DNA from: Paraburkholderia tropica
Lineage (GTDB): Bacteria > Pseudomonadota > Gammaproteobacteria > Burkholderiales > Burkholderiaceae
Assembly (NCBI RefSeq): GCF_914484835.1
Contig: NZ_CAJZAR010000079.1
Coordinates: 248,001-312,000, forward strand
DNA length: 64,000 nt
Direction: 5' to 3'
Shown: positions 59,528 through 64,000 of the stretch, piece after piece
Layout of the letters: every line of letters begins with the position of its first letter
How positions within the stretch are numbered: position 1 is the first letter of the stretch
The notes under the pieces: generated by a model
Told to the model about the DNA's origin: nothing
Seen by the model: the letters and a program-made list of their open reading frames with translations, nothing else
Databases searched by the model: none
Made by a program: the position numbers and the translations under genes

Positions 59528-61057
59528 TCAAACAGCGGAGGCAGAGTTATTGGAAGACGCGACAGCATCAAGCACGGGCGGATGCGTGACGATGGACTTC
59601 AGGTCGACATTCGATGCGCGCAGTTTCGCGGCATCGGGAATCGGACGCCGCAATTCTTCAGAAGTTTCAAACAGCGTTTCAAAGGCACACGCGGCATCGA
59701 GCAGCGCGAGATCGCCGCGAAATGCGCCGATCATCTGCAAGCCGAACGGCATGCCGCGATGATCGACACCGCACGGCAGCGACAAGGCCGGATTGGTCGC
59801 GAGCGTCACCACATACGTGAGCGAGAGCCAACGGTAGTAATTCTCCAGTTCGACGCCATTCACCGATTTCAGATACGGCTGCGTCCACGGGAATGGCGAA
59901 ACCGGCGTGGTCGGCGAAAGAATCACATCGTAACGATCGAACAGCGTCTGGAAGCGGCGGAACAGGCGCGTCTGATCTCCATGCGCGCGCACGCAATCCG
60001 CGAGTCCCAGACCAATACCCATTTCATAATTCGCACGCGGATTCGGCCCGAGCGAATTGGGATCGGCTTCATAGGCTTTTTGCAGGCCCGCGACAAAGGC
60101 TTCGGCGCGCAGCACGTCGAAGCAGCGATGCGCACCGTCGAAATCGACGTCGATCGGCTCGCATACCGCCACCTCGCGACGCAGCAATTCGATCTTGCGG
60201 CGAAATACGGCGCGAATATCGTTGTCGACTTCGCAAACGCCGAAATCCTCCGTATAACCGATGCGCAGCTTCGACACGTCGGTGAGCGCGCGGCCGTCCA
60301 TCGTCGGGTTCATCGCGAACGGATAACCCAGCGGATCGCTGCCCGATTGACCGACTGTCGCCGCGAGTTGCAGCCAGGTGTCTTCGACGTTACGGCCCAT
60401 CGGGCCGACCACCGCAATCGGCGTCCAGCCCAGCGGTTTGCGATCGCTCGGCACGAGTCCCGGCGAGGTACGCAAGCCGACCACGCCGCATTTCGCGGCG
60501 GGAATGCGCAACGAGCCGCCCGTATCCGAGCCGCTGGCGAGCGGCACCATATCGAGCGCGAGCGCGGCCGCCGAACCACCCGACGAGCCCCCTGCATTCA
60601 GACGCGGATCGAATGGATTGCCCGTCGCGCCCCAGACCGGATTGAAACTGTTTGCGCCCGCACCCATTTCCGGCACGTTGGTCTTGCCGACGACGATCGC
60701 CCCCGCTGCACGCAGGCGGCGCACCAGCGTGTTGTCCTGCGCGGGCACGTTCGCGCGATAGATCGGCGAGCCATACGTGGTCAGAATGCCTTCGGTCTCT
60801 TCGAGATCCTTGATGCCGATAGGCAAGCCGTGCAAGGCGCCGATGGCGTCGCCGCGTGCGAGTGCCGCATCGGCCGCGCGGGCTTCGATACGCGCGCGCT
60901 CGAAGCTCGTGGCCGTGATGGCGTTCACAAAAGGATTCAGCGTTTCGATACGCGCAATACAGGCTTCGAGCAATTCGACGGCGGAAATTTCGCGCGTCTG
61001 CAACAGCGTACGCAGTGCGACGGCACTATGACGGGTGAGTTCGTGGCGATCGTTCAT
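59528..61057 (-). CDS. Amidase (amidase signature family)
   Basis: Amidase of about 509 aa with the Ser-cisSer-Lys triad: Lys in LHGLPIGIKDLEETEG, Ser pair in NPFDPRLNAGGSSGGSAAALALDMVPLASGSDTGGSLRIPAAKCGVVGLR. The C-terminal VDHRGMPFGLQMIGAFRGDLALLDAACAFE is also typical. The start is ATG 61057 or the in-frame ATG 61069; neither has a strong ribosome-binding site. It is co-transcribed with dsdA, so it may release D-serine (or another amino acid) from an amide or peptide-like precursor; that link is inference. Confidence 0.9.
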   Translation of the reverse strand: MNDRHELTRHSAVALRTLLQTREISAVELLEACIARIETLNPFVNAITATSFERARIEARAADAALARGDAIGALHGLPIGIKDLEETEGILTTYGSPIYRANVPAQDNTLVRRLRAAGAIVVGKTNVPEMGAGANSFNPVWGATGNPFDPRLNAGGSSGGSAAALALDMVPLASGSDTGGSLRIPAAKCGVVGLRTSPGLVPSDRKPLGWTPIAVVGPMGRNVEDTWLQLAATVGQSGSDPLGYPFAMNPTMDGRALTDVSKLRIGYTEDFGVCEVDNDIRAVFRRKIELLRREVAVCEPIDVDFDGAHRCFDVLRAEAFVAGLQKAYEADPNSLGPNPRANYEMGIGLGLADCVRAHGDQTRLFRRFQTLFDRYDVILSPTTPVSPFPWTQPYLKSVNGVELENYYRWLSLTYVVTLATNPALSLPCGVDHRGMPFGLQMIGAFRGDLALLDAACAFETLFETSEELRRPIPDAAKLRASNVDLKSIVTHPPVLDAVASSNNSASAV

Positions 61058-61167
61058 CGGACAGTCCATTTAGCGACAAGCAAGAGTTCGCCCAATGTAG
61101 ACGACGACAAATACGGCCGCTAGTGATGATTATCGAAAGGTCAATTCACTTTTGATCAACGCTATTT

Positions 61168-62118
61168 TCAATCGACATGCGGCGACAGTTCGCCGCTCAA
61201 GCGTTCGATAAACGATTGCAGCAGCGGCGGCAACGCGCGCCGCGCGAGCGTCTGTATTTCCACCGTGCGCTCGCTCGTCGTGAGTTCCGGCACCGGCAGC
61301 GCAACCAGTTCGCCGCTCGCGACGCGCGGGCGCACGAACAACTCTCCGCTGAAAGTGACGGCGTCGCTGGCGATCGTAAAACCCAACAGCGTTTCGAGCG
61401 TCGCGCTGCTCAGCACGCTTTTGCACGCCACGCCTTCGCGACTGCAATAGATATCGATCAGCTTGTGCAGCGTCGAATGAACGCCCGGCAAGGCGAGCGG
61501 ATAGGCCAGCAATTCACGGAACGACACCTGCGCCGATTGCGCCAGCGGATGCGACGCCGCCACAATCGCGAAGATGGGCGAAGGCGCGGCGAACGCCACG
61601 TGAATATCCTTTTCGGGCCCGAAACTGAATGTGAGGCCAATATCACATTCCGCTTCGCGCACGCGCTGCGTGACGCCTGCCGCCGTATCGACGACGACTT
61701 CAAACGAGGCAGGCGCAACCGTGCGGCGAAACTCCGCCATCGCGCGCGGCAAAAACGCGGCAGAGAAACCTTCCGTGCAGGCAATATGGATCGTGCGTTC
61801 GGCTTCGCCGCGCAATGCGTCGATTTCCAGCGAAATCTGCTCGGCGTCCAGTTGCGATCGGCGCGCATAGGCGGCGAGCATTTCGCCCGCCTTGCTCGGC
61901 ACCATGCCGCGCGACTGCCGCACGAAAAGCGGCGTACCGAGTTCGCTTTCGAGCCGCGCAATCTGGCGACTCACCGCCGACGGCACGACGTTAAGACGGC
62001 TGGCAGCATCGGCAACGGAACCGGTGTTGACCACTTCGAGGAAGTAGCGAACAGCGGCTTCCTGAAGAATACGGGCGCTCATGATGGATCGATGGGAATA
62101 CGCGGAATGTTCCATCAT
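61168..62118 (-). CDS. LysR-family regulator
   Basis: LTTR of up to 316 aa: HTH LQEAAVRYFLEVVNTGSVADAASRLNVVPSAVSRQIARLESELGTPLFVRQSRG and an effector domain starting at about residue 105 (TIHIACTEGFSAAFLPRAMAEFRR). GAGG stands just before the ATGATG pair at 62118/62115; a later in-frame ATG (62082) has no site. It is placed between the MFS gene (43 nt upstream) and the amidase (110 nt downstream), all leftward, so it probably regulates this cluster. It is not divergent from its targets, which is less common for LysR. Confidence 0.9.
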   Translation of the reverse strand: MMEHSAYSHRSIMSARILQEAAVRYFLEVVNTGSVADAASRLNVVPSAVSRQIARLESELGTPLFVRQSRGMVPSKAGEMLAAYARRSQLDAEQISLEIDALRGEAERTIHIACTEGFSAAFLPRAMAEFRRTVAPASFEVVVDTAAGVTQRVREAECDIGLTFSFGPEKDIHVAFAAPSPIFAIVAASHPLAQSAQVSFRELLAYPLALPGVHSTLHKLIDIYCSREGVACKSVLSSATLETLLGFTIASDAVTFSGELFVRPRVASGELVALPVPELTTSERTVEIQTLARRALPPLLQSFIERLSGELSPHVD

Positions 62119-62161
62119 AGCGCCTCATTGTCCGCCGATGCGCCCGAGACGATCGATACGA

Positions 62162-63406
62162 TCACGCCTCCTCGGGCACTCCCAGCCGCGCATCGGCTTC
62201 GGGCGAGAGCCGGATCGACAGACTGGTCACGAGCGCGAACGCCGTCGCCACGATCAGGAAACCAAACACGGCGTTGTAATTGCCGGTGACGGAGACGAGC
62301 AAACCGATCACCGCGGGCGCAACGAATCCCGCGACCTGTCCGCCGAAATTCACCATACCCGCGCCCGTGCCGATGAGTTTTTGCGGCAGGAATTTAGCCG
62401 GCAGCGCAAATACGCCGGCGAATACGAACGACTTGAAGAAGTAGACGATCGATTGAAACGCGATGACGCCCGTCACCGTTTCAGCCGTATACATTTCATA
62501 GAGAAAGAAGCCGGAAATTGCGCAGCACGCCGCCATCAACCATTTCTCGCGGCCATCGAACCAGCGCGTGAGAATCCAGCCGCCCAGCGCCGTCGAAATG
62601 CTCGCCGCCACGAACGGCAACGGCGTGAGCATGCCGACCGCCTTGAGATCGAGGTGGCGCTCGGTCAGCAGATACGCGGGCATCCAGGCATCGAGTCCCT
62701 TGTTGACAATGCCCATACCGAACCACGTCAGCAGGATTTTCCACATCAGCGGCATTTTGAGGAGCGCGCGCGTAGCGGCGCCGTCGATGCGCGTAGAGCG
62801 GCCCGTCGAATCGCGCTTCTGATGCGTATCCTTCACCGCGAACAGATAAAAGAGCGCGAACACCAGACCGGCGCAGCCGGCCACGACAAACGCATGACGC
62901 CAGCCCAGCAGCAGAATCAGGGGCGCAATGGCGAGCGGCGCAATAAAGCTGCCCACGTAATTCGACGACATCAGGAAAGCGGACATCTTCGGACGATCGG
63001 CGCGCGCGCACGATTCGGTTACGCCTTTAACCGCCGCGCCGGGATAACCGCCTTCGCCGAGACCGAAGATAAAGCGGATCGCGATCAGCGAGGCCAGCGA
63101 CCAGGCGAGGCCGGTCATCAGCGTAAACAGGGACCAGAACGCCACCGAAACGACGATGACTTTCTTGCTGCCCCAACGGTCCGCAATCCAGCCGCCCGGA
63201 ATCTGCATGGCGGCGTAGCTGATGTAGAAGGTGCTCATGACTACGCCGAGCGCCGCCGCGCCAACGTGAAACTCCTTACCAATCGCCACCAGCGACAAGG
63301 CAATCGCCGAGCGATCGATATACGAAATGCAGTAGCCGAGATAGAGCAGCGCGAATACCGCGAGGCTGGCGCGTCTGCTTTTATTGGGGTCGATCATGCT
63401 GGGCAT
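62162..63406 (-). CDS. MFS transporter, ACS family
   Basis: Transporter of 414 aa with about 12 membrane segments: LAVFALLYLGYCISYIDRSAIALSLVAIGKEFHVGAAALGVVMSTFYISYAAMQIPGGWIADRWGSKKVIVVSV, RFIFGLGEGGYPGAAVKGVTE, and the second half WFGMGIVNKGLDAWMPAYLLTERHLDLKAVG. First gene of a leftward cluster with LysR, amidase and D-serine dehydratase, so it probably imports the amide or hydroxy-amino-acid substrate. An in-frame ATG at 63397 is an alternative start. Confidence 0.9.
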   Translation of the reverse strand: MPSMIDPNKSRRASLAVFALLYLGYCISYIDRSAIALSLVAIGKEFHVGAAALGVVMSTFYISYAAMQIPGGWIADRWGSKKVIVVSVAFWSLFTLMTGLAWSLASLIAIRFIFGLGEGGYPGAAVKGVTESCARADRPKMSAFLMSSNYVGSFIAPLAIAPLILLLGWRHAFVVAGCAGLVFALFYLFAVKDTHQKRDSTGRSTRIDGAATRALLKMPLMWKILLTWFGMGIVNKGLDAWMPAYLLTERHLDLKAVGMLTPLPFVAASISTALGGWILTRWFDGREKWLMAACCAISGFFLYEMYTAETVTGVIAFQSIVYFFKSFVFAGVFALPAKFLPQKLIGTGAGMVNFGGQVAGFVAPAVIGLLVSVTGNYNAVFGFLIVATAFALVTSLSIRLSPEADARLGVPEEA

Positions 63407-63726
63407 CCGACGAGAGAGTGAAGACCGGGCCCGCGTCGGCTGTGCCGAGCGCTCCCACCACGACTAGTCGAACTGATCCTAAGTAGCCACAAATGGGGCG
63501 ACAAGTGACATATTCCGATGCCTGCGTTCGCGAAAACTCATCGGAAAGCGACCGGCCCTTCTCTCTGCTCTACCCCTTCGCTTTGCATCACGGCGCTCAC
63601 GCACAGGAAAACCCTTAAGTAATTCCCCATACCGGCCGTTATTTCACAGGCGAACCAAGCCGCGGGAACACCTGCGCGAGACATGGTGCCAGCGGACACG
63701 CTGTGTAATAAATAAAAAGGAAAATG
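63407..63726. other. Intergenic region between divergent MFS and chemoreceptor genes
   Basis: About 320 nt. No gene is visible; it should hold both promoters. I looked for a flagellar sigma-28 type promoter ahead of the chemoreceptor and found none with correct spacing. Confidence 0.55.
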
Positions 63727-64000
63727 ATGAAACTGAAAGACCTCCCCGTGAGAACGGGGTTCATTGCGGTGTTGGGACTGTTTGGCGTGCTCGTTCTGCT
63801 AATGGCCTTGCTCGGTATCGCCTCGCTCAATGAGAACAATGCCCTCTCCGGGCGAATTTCCACGCTGAATGCGCAGGTTCTCGATCTCAAAGACGTCTAT
63901 ATCAACAATCTGAAGGCGCGGAGCGCGCTGGCCCGTGCCTTTATCGCCATCTCGGCGAATCCGTCGGCCAAAGACGCTGCCGTGCAGGACGCCCAGCGCT
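63727..64000 (+). CDS. Methyl-accepting chemotaxis protein (partial, N-terminus only)
   Basis: The first 91 codons are visible; the gene continues past the right edge. It begins KLKDLPVRTGFIAVLGLFGVLVLLMALLGIASL (short cytoplasmic start and TM1), then NENNALSGRISTLNAQVLDLKDVYINNLKARSALARAFIA, matching the four-helix Tar-like periplasmic sensor of Burkholderia receptors. ATG 63727 has AGGA 5 nt upstream; ATG 63724 immediately before it is too close to the site. The signalling domain lies outside the window, so identity as a chemoreceptor rests on this N-terminus. Confidence 0.82.
   Translation, partial: MKLKDLPVRTGFIAVLGLFGVLVLLMALLGIASLNENNALSGRISTLNAQVLDLKDVYINNLKARSALARAFIAISANPSAKDAAVQDAQR

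Noticed and set aside
63470..63520. Sigma-28 promoter ahead of the chemoreceptor (TAAGTAGC...GGCGACAA)
   Set aside because: The spacer is about two bases too short and it lies about 230 nt from the start codon.
1..64000. CRISPR arrays, tRNA or rRNA genes, intact insertion sequences, prophage
   Set aside because: I found no spaced repeats, no cloverleaf or rRNA signatures, no transposase or phage genes.

Overview
The window is high-GC DNA, and nearly every reading frame is a recognisable proteobacterial gene. Several features point to a Burkholderiaceae genome, most likely Paraburkholderia/Caballeronia/Burkholderia and plausibly a secondary replicon: Burkholderia-type 16-strand porins, many LysR/GntR/TetR-controlled catabolic cassettes, ACS-family MFS transporters, GTG and TTG starts, and dense ATGA overlaps. 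I see no rRNA, tRNA, CRISPR array, intact insertion sequence or replication origin. The whole window looks like accessory carbon-source metabolism.

Layout. (1) 1-3108, minus strand: porin, gluconate-2-dehydrogenase-type subunit 3 and an FAD/GMC dehydrogenase that runs off the left edge, a periplasmic sugar or polyol oxidation operon. (2) 3.7-6.8 kb and 13.1-14.8 kb: a LysR regulator, an MFS transporter and L-tartrate dehydratase TtdA/TtdB. The two distant promoters share a 49-bp element, so this looks like a split tartrate regulon. (3) 6.9-8.8 kb: exported esterase and a PadR/HAAS membrane-protein pair. (4) 9.0-13.0 kb: triheme cytochrome c, 2Fe-2S subunit and molybdopterin subunit of a periplasmic aldehyde or N-heterocycle oxidoreductase. 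(5) 14.8-18.1 kb: an operon I cannot match to a known pathway (acyl-CoA-dehydrogenase-like flavoprotein, PhnD-like binding protein without signal peptide, TusA-like/di-iron fusion). (6) 19.0-21.8 kb: NrtR-like Nudix regulator divergent from an SPFH protein and an NAD-kinase-like protein, with twin palindromic operators between them. (7) 21.9-24.3 kb: small tudor-like protein, AraC regulator, cupin and an exported protein.

(8) 24.5-30.3 kb: SDR, cupin and MFS operon divergent from a vanillyl-alcohol/eugenol-oxidase-type flavoenzyme, plus a TetR regulator. (9) 30.3-35.9 kb: GntR/FCD regulator divergent from a four-gene operon (ornithine-cyclodeaminase-like, DapA-like lyase, succinate-semialdehyde-type dehydrogenase, medium-chain dehydrogenase) ending in a strong terminator. 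(10) 36.1-49.5 kb: MFS transporter, LysR regulator and a divergent 11-gene catabolic operon (two VOC proteins, SMP-30 lactonase, two SDRs, FAH-type hydrolase, phytoene-desaturase-like flavoprotein, erythronate-dehydrogenase-like SDR, Rieske ferredoxin, DHPON-hydrolase-like alpha/beta hydrolase, flavin monooxygenase) ending in a terminator at about 49.46 kb. (11) 49.5-57.1 kb, convergent: SDR, porin, SnoaL-like protein and a complete branched-chain/aromatic-type ABC importer. A 72-bp element is shared between the promoter of the MFS gene in (10) and the region upstream of this importer, which suggests that (10) and (11) form one uptake-plus-degradation regulon. (12) 58.2-63.4 kb: MFS, LysR, amidase and D-serine dehydratase in one direction. 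(13) the start of a chemoreceptor at the right edge.

Functions come from reading motifs and family resemblance by eye; no search was run. Substrates are inferences throughout.
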